This document shows, in pieces, positions 35,231-46,086 of a stretch of DNA of 60,000 bases (position 1 is its first letter; each line of letters starts with the position of its first letter). The translations under genes were made by a program, and so were the position numbers. The DNA comes from Adiantum capillus-veneris (lineage: Eukaryota; Streptophyta; Polypodiopsida; Polypodiales; Pteridaceae), in contig CM043947.1 in assembly GCA_014529385.2 (NCBI GenBank), positions 103,439,811-103,499,810 of the forward strand, given 5' to 3'. Under the pieces are notes generated by a model. It searched no databases and was not told the DNA's origin. It saw nothing but the letters and a program-made list of their open reading frames with translations.

Positions 35231-37307
35231 CTACTGTTGGTGGTCGGATGATGGAGGAGGAGGAGGACGCTGGTAGAAAGGTGGGTAAGGAGATGGAGGC
35301 CATGTGTATGGTGGGGGGTAGTGTCCATGAGGAGGATACATTGGATATGTAGTGGCCACCCCATGAGCAGCAGCAGACTGAGTAGGGTGAGTAGGTGGAG
35401 CAAGTGGAAACCGAGGAAAAGACTGAGCAGGCTGAGAAGGTGGGACAAGTGGAAACCCAGGAAAAGACTGAGTAGGCTGAGAGGGTGGAACAGGTGGTTG
35501 GAATCCAGGGAAGCTGTAGAAGTGCTGTGGGAAAGAGGTGGACTGGGAGGGGGAGACCACAGAGGGTCCATGAAACTGTGATGAAGTCGATCCTGCTGGC
35601 TTAGAATCCATAGTGGTAGGGTTTGTTTTCTTAGCTGCTTGAGAATCCCCTGAATGGACTTTGGAAACATCCGTCTGTATCCGTCCTGCCATAGCAGGAA
35701 CTTGCGTAGAAACCGGAGTTGTAGTTGTAGTTGTAGCTGCAGCTGTTTGTGAAATGGCTATAGATTGGTATTTGGCACATGAGGGACACACTGTATGTAC
35801 CACAGGAGAAAGGTCCTGAACTGCGGCCATATCATTTACCTCTTTTAACTGTATTTGTTGAGTGTGGACAATATGTTTGAGGTCCACTACTTGTTGAGTG
35901 AGAATATTTATGCGATCTTGAGCCTAAACAATTAACATGTCCCTATCCATCGATCGTTGAAGGTGGTTGCGCACTTCCCTTTGCATACTGTCATAGATAG
36001 TGCGATGCAGACCATTGGTACCTTGCAATGAGATGGTTGCATCCATAATTGTTGAAATGGCTCTTCTGTCCGCATCTAAAAGTCTGTCGGCTTGAGGTGC
36101 AAAATTGGCAAACATGTCAGGTTTCGCAGAGGTAGGTGTCCCAGAGCTAGATGCCCTTGCACTATCCCTATGTGCCTCTGCACTAAGAGTAGTAGTAGGT
36201 GGTACTGCCGACACAAATGGAGCATGTGTTTTGGTGCCTGCAACACTACTCACAAGAGGTGGTGTAAAAGTACAGGTGGCCACAGAAGTAGGCATGCTCA
36301 CTCTTGGTGTTGCAGTATTGACGTCAGAGATTTTAACCTGTGATTCAGAGAAGGGTAGTGTTGCTAGCTTTTCTATCGAATCTTCTTGTACTTTTGCCCT
36401 CTTGCATAAGGTGCCTTTTCCTTTGGCCATTTTGGAACTGCCTTGTTCTTGTTCTTTGGCTTCATCTTGCAGAGTGAGACTAGCGGTTGCATCTGCCTTT
36501 TGCTTCATAATTTGCACTACCCGATACATAATAGGGGCTGCATAGCAATTGAACCTCTCCACTTTTCCTTTACTTTGAGTCAAAAATCGCTTTGCCCTGT
36601 CTTGTAGCGCCCTAAATAGCAGATGGTGAAACGGATACGGCAGGCAGTGTGGCAGAGACAAAAAAAGGCATCGCATATTCCTGGAGAACCTGGAGAAGAT
36701 GAAACTACTGTTCTTTCCGGTGCGCGTAGTAAAAAATAATATTGTAAAATTGAATACAGCTAGCTGATTCCTGTGATAGTCTGCATGTGAGTGCAGCAAT
36801 AGTTTTTGGCACGCATTTGTAGTGTCTTCCGAGGAGAGATTCGAGAAGGTTTTTGTGGCGGGTAAAGGTGCCAGCACATTCAATATCCCCATAGCATGTC
36901 CGATATCCTCCACTGTAAGTGTAATTCCATTTAGCTTTGGAAAAGTAAGCAAGAGGTCACTTAGCTTGGCACTGGAGATTGTGCAGGAAAAATCCACCTG
37001 AGCCAAATTTTGGAGACCCAGGTGTATCATTTTCTACTGAGAGAACACATCTTTGAGTGCCAGGTTTGGCACCTGTAAATGATAGATCATTAGTAAGGGT
37101 ACCTTCGAGATGGCACCAGAAGGGCGAGGCACCTGGAGAGTGGTGACCTTGCCAGCAGCTGATTGGGGTGAATCTTCCTCTAAAGATTCTCCTGAAAGTT
37201 TCTCTGAGCTAGGATTATAGTCTGATTTATTGTTAGAGCTATCCCCACAGGAGGCAGAGGACTTCCTCCGACTGGAGGTGCTGCTCTCGATTCCTAGTAC
37301 GAACCAT
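35231..37307 (-). pseudogene. Element E extra ORF downstream of integrase (about 690 codons)
   Basis: Minus strand, starting with ATG at 37307 (MVRTRNRE), then one frame change near 37290 into a Ser-rich segment. From there a single frame runs to 35231, broken only by two TAG codons (37034-37036 and 35924-35926). Order: basic Ser-rich N-terminus; a globular part (about 37000-36500: LLTFPKLNGITLTVEDIGH, NQLAVFNFTILFF, FHHLLFRALQDRAK); a basic KGKGTLCKRAKV segment; Ser/Thr/Pro-rich sequence; a heptad-like helix (RINILTQQVVDLKHIV); CPSC; and a Pro-rich tail with three 15-16 residue repeats (SFPGFPLVPPSQPAQ type). The globular part loosely recalls the plant transposon-protein domain found in extra ORFs of plant LTR elements. 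I see no signal peptide or clear membrane segment, so an envelope role is not supported. Confidence 0.6.
35376..35513 (-). repeat. Three 45 bp repeats in the Pro-rich tail of the extra ORF
   Basis: GAGyAGGCTGAGAAGGTGG recurs every 45 bp (35376, 35421, 35466), encoding 15 residue units on the minus strand. Confidence 0.85.
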
Positions 37308-37789
37308 CTTGATAAAATATACCCGAGAATCTGCAACTGATGAATCCTTAAAAACCTGTAAAACCTGTGTTCTTAAGTCCTCACTGATACATATACCACC
37401 ATAAACCACACTGAGATACAATTTCTCTAACCCACAGTGAGATACATGTTGCGACCACAACCAAATGCATGTAGCAAGAGCAAGGTGGAGATCAATCTTG
37501 CATCATCAAATGCTATCCAGCTTATGGGTGGCCAAGGAGCACGCAGAGATGAACGCCTCGAGATGGAGGGAGGAATGCCTGGCAATGGACAGAGATTGTG
37601 GCGATGGAAGCTGACTGAAGGGTATTTCTCTGCCTGAAAACGCAATCCTTGGCTGAAAACCTATGCAGAGAAGTTACTGCACTGTTTTTGTTTTTATCAA
37701 CATATTCTGATTTTCGTTGGGCGTTGCTTTTTGCTGGGTTTGAAATTAAAGTATGGTAAGTATGCTTTAATGTTTTATTTGACTTACGT

Positions 37790-38290
37790 GGAGGTGGTGG
37801 AGGCCGAGGGCGAGGGCAAGGCGTGCGGTGCCAAGGGCGAGAGCAGCGGGGAAAGACGAGGACGAGTCCGGTCAGCAGCAGCGGCGTGTACAGCAGACGA
37901 TGGCGAGGGCGGGTGGCCAGGCCAGAGTGAGGGCGTCGGTGAGTGGCGAGGCCAGAGAGCGAGGGCGAGGGCGAGTGGCGAGTGGCGAGGCCAGAGGGCG
38001 AGGGTGAGGGCGAGGCTAGAGGGCGAGTGGCGACTTGAAGTGGCGAGGGCGAGGGCGAGGGCGAGTGGCAAGGGCGAGGGCCAGAGGAGAGGGCGAGGGC
38101 GAGGGCGAGAGGGCGAGGGTGAGAGGACCGCGAGGTCTTCCAGCAAGGGCAAGGGCGAGGCAGGGAAGGTTTGCTGCGAGGCACGCTGTGCCCAAGGGCG
38201 AGGTCCACCTTGCACTGCTGGAGCGATCTAAGAGCGAGAAGCGGACAAAGTTGAGGCCCACAGAGGCTAGGTCGAGGGTGAGTTGGAGAC
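37790..38290. repeat. G-rich GAGGGC/GGCGAG minisatellite
   Basis: About 500 bp dominated by GGCGAG, GAGGGC and GAGTGGC units on the plus strand, far richer in G than its surroundings. The long Leu-Ala-Pro and Arg-Ala-Gly frames over it are products of the repeat. It contains several runs of GGG with 3-5 nt spacing, for example at 38091-38119, fitting a G-quadruplex pattern. It lies between integrase and the extra ORF of element E. Confidence 0.93.
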
Positions 38291-38848
38291 AGGGCTAAGA
38301 ACATATCATAATTCTTGGTGAGTCCTACTGCTTGAAAGATGTGTAATTGAATCTGAGGTAGAGAAAATTCAAAGTTTTAATTGCTATTGAACAATTAAAT
38401 GGCACACCCACCTAGAGAAATTAGACTTCTATAATACTACAATTAATTTAGTGCCATGTGAGGAGCACTAGAGATGATCAGAAGCTTAAATAAAGCATTA
38501 GTCCGTTGAGATAGTGGGTGGCCAAATCAAAGTCTGAGAAGCAAGCAGAGTGAAGCGAGTAGTGTTAATCAAGAATTATCAGCCAAAATAGATGACTCAA
38601 AGTGAATCTCAACAAGAGTGAGAACTGTATTATCCTCAAAGAACCAGAGCGGGGAAGGACCAGAGAGAAAGGAGAGGGTACAATAGATACTGACAGATAG
38701 TGGTTTATCCAAATTTTAGAAGCATACCCTTGCAGGCAGTAGAAGCAGGATAAGTAGAGAGTGTATGAGATAGTGATGGGGAACATTAAGATCCACTTTA
38801 GGATTGAAGATTTTGCGAAGATCGACCATGATTTTTGCCCCTTGACCG
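38291..38848. other. No recognised gene
   Basis: Sequence between the integrase stop of element E and the G-rich repeat. It has short frames only and no motif. It may be internal spacer of E or an inserted piece. Confidence 0.5.
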
Positions 38849-40234
38849 TCAACACACAGTATGATAGCTTTTGATTCTAGATCCATTGACTAAAGGCAGT
38901 GGAATTCCTTCAAGGGTGGCTAATTGTACGGCCCCTTGGGGTAGAATCTCCATCACCTTGTATGGTCCTTGCCATGCTGGGACCAACTTCTTTGCTTTTT
39001 TCAAATACTTAGCTTGATAAAGTAGCACCAGTGCTCCTTGTGTTATTTTCGGCTTTCGGAGATGGCGATCATGCCATGCTTTGCGACGAAGCTGCTCTGC
39101 TTCCAGAGCCAGGGAAACCAAACTTCGGCTTTCATCCAGAAGGTAAAGACAAGAGACATATGCCGACCCCAAATCTCCATTGACACGCAGACTACTGACT
39201 CGCGGAGACCCTGAGTTGAATTTCGAAGGGTGCTATCGCTTCCAAACCAAAAGGTAATTGAAATGGGGTGTGATTTTTTGTGGCTTTGAAAGAAGTTTTG
39301 TATGCCCAACGGATGGCGTGGATAGATTGAGCCCAAGTCGAAGGATGAAGATGACATGATTTTCATAGAAGTGCTATCAAAACCTTATTAGTGCTCTCGG
39401 CCTGCTGCCCGTTTGCTCTAGGGTAATAGGAACAAGATTTTCGGTGAAAAATCTTGTAGTTGGCAAGAAAGGTTGAAATCGTTTATTCACAAAGTGACTA
39501 CCCCTATCACTGGTGATTTCTAGGGGACATCCAAACTTGCACAAAATATTTTCATAGAGAAACTTGGCTACATTAGTACCAGTGAAATCTGTTGTTGCCA
39601 GTATCTCTACCCACTTTGTTGCATAATCTGTAGCCACTAGTAGATACTTCCAATTGCCTGGTTGGGCGGAGGGAGTAATTGGACCCACAAAATCAATGCC
39701 CCATCTCTCAAAGGGCTGCCATGTCATAGAGACCTGCAGAGGACGGTTTGCCTGCTTGCTTGGTTTAGGGCCACAGTGTTGACAAACATCACATACTTTT
39801 ACATACGCAATTTCATCCCAAAAAACATAGGGCCACCATAAGCCACACTAGAGAATCTTCTGGGAAGTAATATGACTAGGGTAATGGCCACTAGTGGGAC
39901 CACTATGGGCATCCTCCAAAATATACTCCACTTCATGAGGAGAGACACACCGCCTCAGAACACCATCTTGTCCTAACTTGTATAACTGGCCCCCAATTAG
40001 AGTGAAAGGCCTAGACTTCAACAACAGTCGTCTCTTTTGCAGTGGAGAAGCGTTCTCTGGGTACACGCCAGTAGAAAGCAGATGCAAAACATCACCGTAC
40101 CATTCCGGAGTGGTATCCACCTTAAAGAGACTACTATCTGGAAAGTCGTCAGCAATTCCCGTTGCTTCTTCACCCGTGTGAATGCGAGAGAGGTGGTCGG
40201 CAAGGACATGATGTTTGCCGGGCCTGAGTACCAC
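38849..40234 (-). pseudogene. pol: Element E RNase H end and integrase
   Basis: Minus strand: 40234-39848 has the end of RNase H (HHVLADHLSRI) and the zinc module start (LEDAHSGPTSGHYPS, cut by a stop). 39727-39377 has the core with ERWGIDFVGPI (first Asp) and ITSDRGSHF (second Asp), then a frameshift. In the shifted frame the Glu segment GQAESTN is readable near 39390. 39172-38849 has the C-terminal domain: GALVLLYQAKYLKKAKKLV, WQGPYKVMEILPQGAVQL and a short tail. There is no chromodomain. At least three breaks are present. Confidence 0.85.
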
Positions 40235-41505
40235 TTCGAAATCAAATTCTTGAAATAAGAGTAGCCATCGCCATACTCGACCTACAACTTGCGGCTTGTT
40301 GAGCAGATAGCGCAGGGTATGGTGATCAGTAATAACTGTGACGTGGATCCCTAATAAATGATGCTAAATTTTTTGCAGAGCATACACAATAGCTAAACCT
40401 GCCCTTCTTGTGGTGCTATAGTTGCACTCTTCCTTGGTGAGGAGACAACTTGCATAGTGAATAGGGCGATCTAGGTTGTACTCCTTACTAGGCTGAGTCA
40501 GCACAGCCCCCACAGCCAGTTGATTGGCATCAGTATGCACATGAAAAGGGAGAGACCAATTGGGAGCTACTAAGATAGGCGCTTCAGTGAGGCATTTCTT
40601 GAGGTATGCAAAAGCTTCAGCCTCTGCATTTGACCATTGAAAGGGAACAGTAGCATTGGTTAGACGGGTTAGGAGTTGAGCCACCTGTGCATACATGCGT
40701 ATAAACCTGCGATGATAGCATGTGTGGCCTACAAAGCTCTGCACCCCTTTTGGGCTGATGGGAGGTGGTAACTTTAAGATTGCCACGATCTTCTCTAGGT
40801 CAGGTGCTAAACCTTTAGCAGACACCACATGGCCTAGAAGTGTAACCCATCCATGAAACTGTACAATACATGTCCTGATACATCTTCTAGCACACGCTCA
40901 ATGAAAGGTGTGGGGAAACCATCTAGGATAGTTACCTTATTCAGAGCGTGGTAATCTACGCACACACGGATTTTATTGGACTGCTTCTTAGGCGCTATCA
41001 CCATGGGTGATAACCACTTAGAGTGTTCCACAGGTACAATGATCCCTGCCTCTTGTATTTTTTTGAGCTCTGACTTGACAATCTCTGCATACTTTGGGTT
41101 GAGCTTGTAAGCTTGGCATCTGCTGACTGGCTTAGCCCCTTCAACCAACGAGATAGTGTGGAGACCCAATTCTGGTCGGATCCCTTCCAAATCCTTGTAG
41201 GACCAAGCAAAAACATCCTTAAAAGAGTGTATAAAAGAAACTACCTGATCAAGTAATGCGGGTTGCTCCCATAACCAAGCTGCTAAGAGGACGTGCTGAG
41301 GGTTGTCACGGTTGCCCAAGTTGACTTTTTTGACCGGGTCAGGAGGTGTAAATGTGAAGGGTACTTCAGAAGTTGAGAAGTGAGTTGCCTCTTGGAGCTT
41401 CGAGACATTATGTGTTGGTGTTTGATCGATTGGAAACTCTGCATACTCTTCTTGTAACCATCCTAGTGGAAGCTCCTCGAAGGGTAAATCTTCAAACACA
41501 GACAT
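40235..41505 (-). pseudogene. pol: Element E reverse transcriptase with palm deleted
   Basis: 41505-40834 runs through the connector (FKDVFAWSYKDLEGI), EAGIIVPVEHSKWLSPMVIAPKK, IRVCVDYHALNKVT and YSFMDG (start of motif A). The next codons, read in a shifted frame, are LLGHVVSAKGLAP, which belongs to the thumb. Everything between motif A and the thumb, including the Y-x-D-D box, is missing, roughly 100 codons. 40828-40364 continues with YHRRFIRMYAQVA and the RNase H start (FHVHTDANQLAVGAVL). The element is therefore unable to reverse-transcribe. Confidence 0.88.
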
Positions 41506-42219
41506 AACATAGTGCTTTTGAACAGGCGGGGCATCCGACCTGGGAGATGTTAGAGGAAGGGGGAGTCATTGACGAGTTCATGCAGAGGAGATTTCTTCCC
41601 CCTTCGGATGTGTTATAGGTTCCCCGAGGCCGACGGCTTCCATCAGAGGATCATTTGAATCGTGAGAATCAGGGGCTAACACACTTACTGATTCGACTGG
41701 TACATTGTCTGTTGTAGGACTACTGTCTGTTGTAGGACTTGGGACATTGGTGTCCGCCTAAGGAGCCGGGAGAGAGAGTGTTACCAACACAGGTGAGTTT
41801 TGAATAGAGACCACATAGCATGGCATCAAGGTGGTCGCTTCCAATCACTGCAACAAGTTTTCGTCAGACCCGTTAAGTGGGATGGGTTGCTCAGGGTCAG
41901 GGTTGGACTGTACTGACAATGAGCTGTGATGAACCACTGGATCCATCCCTCCTTCGAGCCGAATTGGTTCCATGGGGGAGCCAGGAGTATGTATCCACAT
42001 GGTGTTGTTTCCCCAATCATGAAGTGCCTTAGTATGCTGCAACCATGGTCTACCAATCAGCAAAGGAAATCCTCCCTCCACCTAAGGAAGACTGACCACC
42101 ACAAAATCCAAGCTAAATGTGAAGTCTTGTACCCTCAGAGGCACCTTCTCTAGTATGCCCACAGGGTAGACTATCCTCTGGTCTGCCAATGTAACAGTGA
42201 ATGGAGCAAGGCGGGTAGG

Positions 42220-42777
42220 CTACAGACCTAAGGCCGACATAGTAAATTTTGGCATCAGATTGATCCCAGATCCACCATCCACTATCACGCCTGAGAATTG
42301 ATGCCCAAGAATAGATACAGTGAGACAAGGACTTTTGTAGTTGGTGAGGCGAGCATCTGGATATATAATCATGTAGGAGTCCAAGGGCTGCACAGGTAGG
42401 TGCCCGCCACTAGGCCCTGCACCAGGGTACAGAGACTGGATTACTGAGAGGGTGTCACTTCTGAGGGTTTCATCTAGCCGGAGCATCTCATAAAGGGACA
42501 CTTGTTGAAAGGTGTTCTTCAAGATTGCTTCCGTTGTGGGCTTAGCTCCTACAATCTGGGCTTCCTCAGAAACTTTGACCTGTTGCAAGTCAGTCACTGC
42601 TACCAGGAAGGCTCCATCAATGTCCAAGAGCGTAGAGATTGTCCTATTCTTTTCACCACTTAAGGGTTCGACATTTTGATTAGGTTGCCGAAGTGATGGA
42701 CGAGATGGTCCTGTTGGCAAGCTTAAACCCAAGGCTGCTCTTTGTGCCCGAGTGAGCACGCCAGCGGGCTCTGCCAC
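42220..42777 (-). pseudogene. Element E aspartic protease region
   Basis: After a Pro/Ser-rich linker the minus-strand frame reaches GVIVDGGSGINLMP at about 42280, an aspartic protease site of the D-G-G-S form seen in several plant gypsy groups. It ends at a stop at 42220. The region 41506-42219 between it and the RT frame is open only in short pieces (LIGRPWLQHT region near 42050) and probably holds the C-terminal protease half. A TAA at 42778-42780 separates it from the zinc-knuckle frame, which is in phase. Confidence 0.7.
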
Positions 42778-43428
42778 TTATTGTGGCCGAACTGTATGAG
42801 TAGCAGGTGTTGGATGAGGGGTGGTGTTCACTGTGATTAGATTGATCTTTGGGAATGTGAACTCTTGTTGGTTTTGAGTCGGGCCTGAAGATGAGGATGC
42901 CATTTGCTTAGGACAATTCTTACTGTAGTGGTCCTTAGACTCCGGACAATGTCTGCAGGGAGTAGACCTTTCAGGTAAAGGACACTTACTTTGGTAATGC
43001 CCATATTCACCACATCTGTAGCATAAGATGGGCCAATTAGACAGACAAAACAGGGGACGAGGTGGTCGCTGCTCTTGTTGTTGCATGGAGTTGGAGACTG
43101 AGGTGTAGAAGTTGTGGGGAACTGAAGGAGTAATAGCATGATAAAAGCTGGGGGATGCAAAGTTGTTGTGCATACGTTGCTTCATAGGAGGTGTTGTCAT
43201 CAGAGGTGGCAATGGGTTTTGATGGCCATATGGTGAGACAATGTTGGATGCAGGTGCTAGCCCTTGTTGGAGAGAGGGACCTAGCCTTTTTTTTATTTGC
43301 CGCAATCCCTTTATATAGTAGCAATCCTTGTTTTCGTACCCAGATTTTTCGCAGAAGTGGCAATAAGTCCAAAGGGGACAATCTTGTGGAGGATGTCCTG
43401 TAGAGCGACAAGAGCTGCACCAAACCAT
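42778..43428 (-). pseudogene. gag: Element E nucleocapsid with four zinc-knuckle-like motifs
   Basis: Within 216 codons there are four Cys/His clusters. Residues 4-17 (C-X2-C-X4-H-X4-C) and 136-149 (CYRCGEYGHYQSKC) are canonical. Residues 23-36 have Tyr in place of His. Residues 158-172 are C-X2-C-X5-H-X4-C, one residue longer than standard. A Gln/Pro-rich stretch separates the pairs. Known knuckles bind RNA. The frame differs by one shift from the capsid frame upstream. Confidence 0.8.
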
Positions 43429-43432
43429 AGCT

Positions 43433-44464
43433 TTAGTCTCTTGCTGAGACCGAAGCTCTTCTAGCTCTCTCTCTTGATTTGATCCAAAGCCTCAAGATGT
43501 GGTGGTTTCTCTTGTCTAAGAGAGATTGATTTCTCTTCTTGGAGAGTGCGTTGTAGTCACTTAGGGCTTCAAGTTCTCTCCACAAAGAAGTCAATGGATC
43601 AGCAAGACTACTTTCCAAAAACACAAAGGGAGTCTCTATGTGAGGGGAGTTGTTGAACAGCTTCCTAGCCCCCTCTATCCTAGTAGCAGCTGCGATGAAC
43701 TCCTCCAGAGTGGCGTCGGGTCGGAGACTCTCTCGGAGTTTTTGCTAAGAAGTTTTGGGGAGCCCCTTCTCCACCCACTTCTTAACCATGAATTCACCGG
43801 GTTGCTGAGGAAGCTTGGAAACCAGAGACTTGGTTTTAGTCATAAGCTCTGCAAAAGTCTCCTCTGGCTGGAGCACCATGTTGGCCAACTCATCCAACAC
43901 CTTCTCCTGGTAGTCACCTGGCCTAAAAGCTGCACAGAACTGTTTTCTTAGGGCTGCCCAAGTTGCAAAATGGTTCGCTGCAAACTTGCTGTACCATTTG
44001 TCTACTAAGCCATCCAAGGTGGATGGAAAGAGTACCAAATAATCATCTTCTTTGTTAAGACCACGACCCCTACAGGGAGATACAAACCTCCATGCATGGT
44101 CGTTAGCATCTTCTGAAGAGAGTCCTTTGAAGGTAGGGAACTTGATGTTTACCTTGTCCAAAACACTAGCCAACGTCTCCGTGGCCCCTTGTTGAGCCTG
44201 TTGCTCAATAGCTTGCTGCAGCAGAATAGGAGAGAGCTTTACTGGAGAAGATGATCTAGAAGATGTGGAACCGGATGAAGGAATGGGTGATGTCGTATGT
44301 GGAGGTATGGGTGATGAGGTTGATGGACTTCTACTAGGTACCAAAGCTCGTCTTCTGTTATAGTACTTCAGAGGGCTCAGTAGTGCGCTTTGACGCTTGA
44401 TGACCGCCTTGTATGTGTCATGCAGTGACCACCAATCCAACCAAGCTTTGGGCAAGAAGACCAT
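43433..44464 (-). pseudogene. gag: Element E gag capsid
   Basis: ATG at 44464 (MVFLPKAWLDWW). A Ser/Pro-rich stretch is followed by the capsid pattern FPTFKGLSSEDANDHAWRF, LDGLVDKWYSKF, TWAALRKQFCAAF, QPEETFAELMTKTK. A TAG at about 43745 is in frame; beyond it the same frame continues to 43433 with TLEEFIAAATRIEGARKLF and a charged helix. Confidence 0.85.
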
Positions 44465-44500
44465 AAACTGCGGGGCTGAACGAACACAAGTCTAGACCAG

Positions 44501-44700
44501 GACAAGTGAGGACAGTGACTAGACCACCTGGTCCACGACCAGGGCAAGTGACTAGACTACCTAGCTTGACCAGGACGAGGAGGATTGGACCAGGATGAGA
44601 AGGATTGGACCAGGATGAGAAGGATTGGACCAGGACTATGAGGGACTAGACCAGGACCAGGGACGAGGATGAGGACTGGTTGGACCAGGGCGAGAGAGGA
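44501..44700 (-). repeat. Repetitive leader of element E
   Basis: Between primer site and gag, variants of GACCAGGAC recur throughout. The clearest array is three 20 bp units AGGATTGGACCAGGATGAGA from 44581. Confidence 0.8.
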
Positions 44701-44782
44701 CCAGAACAGCAGACTAGCTACAGAATGCAAGCAAAGTGGGCGAAGCTAGGTAACAACCAACTAGCTTCACGATTTGTATCTC

Positions 44783-44787
<5 letters not shown>

Positions 44788-44828
<41 letters not shown>
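44788..44828. repeat. (GA)n microsatellite in the leader of element E
   Basis: About 20 GA units lie between the primer-binding site and the leader repeats. Confidence 0.97.
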
Positions 44829-44831
<3 letters not shown>

Positions 44832-44837
44832 CATTTG

Positions 44838-44857
44838 AGGTCCCATCGTGATCGCCA
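44838..44857 (-). other. Candidate primer-binding site of element E, tRNA-Arg-like
   Basis: On the minus strand TGGCGATCACGATGGGACCT starts 3 nt after the CCA end of the 5' LTR. It resembles the complement of a plant tRNA-Arg 3' end as I recall it (about 16 of 20 matches), so the tRNA assignment is moderate. Confidence 0.55.
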
Positions 44858-44860
44858 AAA

Positions 44861-45430
44861 TGGGAGCACCTGTAGCGCGGATAATGTATCGTGCTCTCTA
44901 TAGTGGGTGGTCCTCAGTGCAATGTGCGTGACAATCTCACTCAAACAGACTGAAAAGAAAGGGAACAATAGACATCAAATGAGCTCACAAAGACACAACA
45001 GCAGACCAGAACATATGACTCGACTATCTCAAAGAACTAATATAGACTCTGGCGTGGCAGCACACTCAGCTCCAGCCCAGGACTCACAGGTACAATGGGG
45101 GTGTCAAGGCTCAGATGTGTCGGGATGGTCGGTGTTGTGTGTATCAACTCACTCTAGATGACTACGTCTAAGATCCTCCTTACCAAACCGCTACTACTCA
45201 TATATACAACCATAAAGAGCCACCAATGGCTCATAAATGACAGCATCTAAGTCTATCTCCATTGGGTGGCGGTGGTGACCTGGCCACGATGTCCACTAAA
45301 CCACCATATCAATGCCACGTGTCACTGCCCAGCGAGTCCGTCCATTGTGAACCGACTAGACCAAAGACCAACTGTAAAGTCCAAACTGTACTAACTATCC
45401 TATGAAAGTGACATTGTAGCCTGCTATACA
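44861..45430 (-). repeat. 5' LTR of element E
   Basis: A direct repeat of 34560-35127. On the minus strand it begins TGTATAGCAGG and ends GGTGCTCCCA. Confidence 0.9.
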
Positions 45431-45900
45431 GGGAGATTGCACCTAGTGCTTGTGTCTTCTTCTCTCCTCTCCTTTCTTCGCTCTCGCCGTGCCGATGTAT
45501 GAGGTGTGCCTACACGCTCTCTCTTGTTCTCTATCTCTCTCTATTTGCAAATCTCGATTATGTGCTATGCGATTCGTCAGGTATTCAAATTCGTTGTTTT
45601 ATTGCTTGTAGCATGTCTTTCTTGATATTTTATTGGGCTCGGGACGCATCCGTTTGTAGCATCACGTGCGTTCACCAAAATGGAATTAAAGTATCCCTTA
45701 TAGGTCTTATGTACACATATTTCTGTAACTTTACAAGAATATAAAATCCCTTCTATTGAGCTCACATTGATGAAAATCAATGGGAACGCACACTCCCACA
45801 CCAACAATTACCTTGTTATAGCTTGGAGCACTCGATTTCTTAATAAATCCCTTGAGGTGCTCTCTCTCCTTACACCATTTCCTCCCGCTCCACCAAATGG
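45431..45900. other. No recognised gene
   Basis: CT-rich start, then AT-rich sequence with unsupported frames. It leads into the LINE 3 coding remnant, and part may be degraded LINE sequence. Confidence 0.5.
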
Positions 45901-46086
45901 CCTCACTGCAGCTCTAATCCCTTCAATTTTTGCTTTCTTCCCATACCTTATTAATCCCCCCCCCCCCCCCTTCTCTCTCATCACTCTTAAAACCTCCCGA
46001 AACAGAGTTTTGAAGCCTATCAAACAATTCCTGTGGAAAACAAACACAAAATCATCAACCCCTTGCCAATGGGTGAAATGGGAATG
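45901..46086 (+). pseudogene. LINE 3, part 1 (RT C-terminal region)
   Basis: FFPYLINPPPPPFSLITL and LKPIKQFLWKTNTKSSTPCQWVKWE correspond to the post-RT region of LINE 2 (LPYISFTIS, LVKRLLWRSNTKASSP). A run of 12 C at about 45958-45969 encodes the extra prolines. The frame is interrupted at 46086 by element F and resumes without shift at 54996. Confidence 0.8.

Larger units (their letters stand above)
34560..45430 (-). mobile_element. Element E: non-chromodomain Ty3/gypsy element with extra 3' ORF
   Basis: LTRs of 568 and 570 bp (34560-35127 and 44861-45430) enclose a minus-strand gag, zinc-knuckle, protease, RT, RNase H and integrase set, then a further sense ORF. Read on the minus strand the LTRs begin TGTA and end CCA, and a tRNA-Arg-like primer site adjoins the 5' LTR. 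The flanks ggaaa and gggag match at three of five positions. The LTRs differ by about 7 percent by eye. RT lacks its catalytic core. Pol wording and the absence of a chromodomain suggest the Tat/Athila side of Ty3/gypsy; this is an inference. Confidence 0.9.

Noticed and set aside
35924-37307. Envelope gene in element E
   Set aside because: The extra ORF has no N-terminal signal, no clear transmembrane segment and no cleavage-site pattern.
37522-38304. 260-residue Leu-Ala-Pro-rich minus-strand frame and the plus-strand Gly-Arg frame opposite
   Set aside because: Both strands are open because of the GAGGGC repeat; composition follows the repeat and no domain is present.
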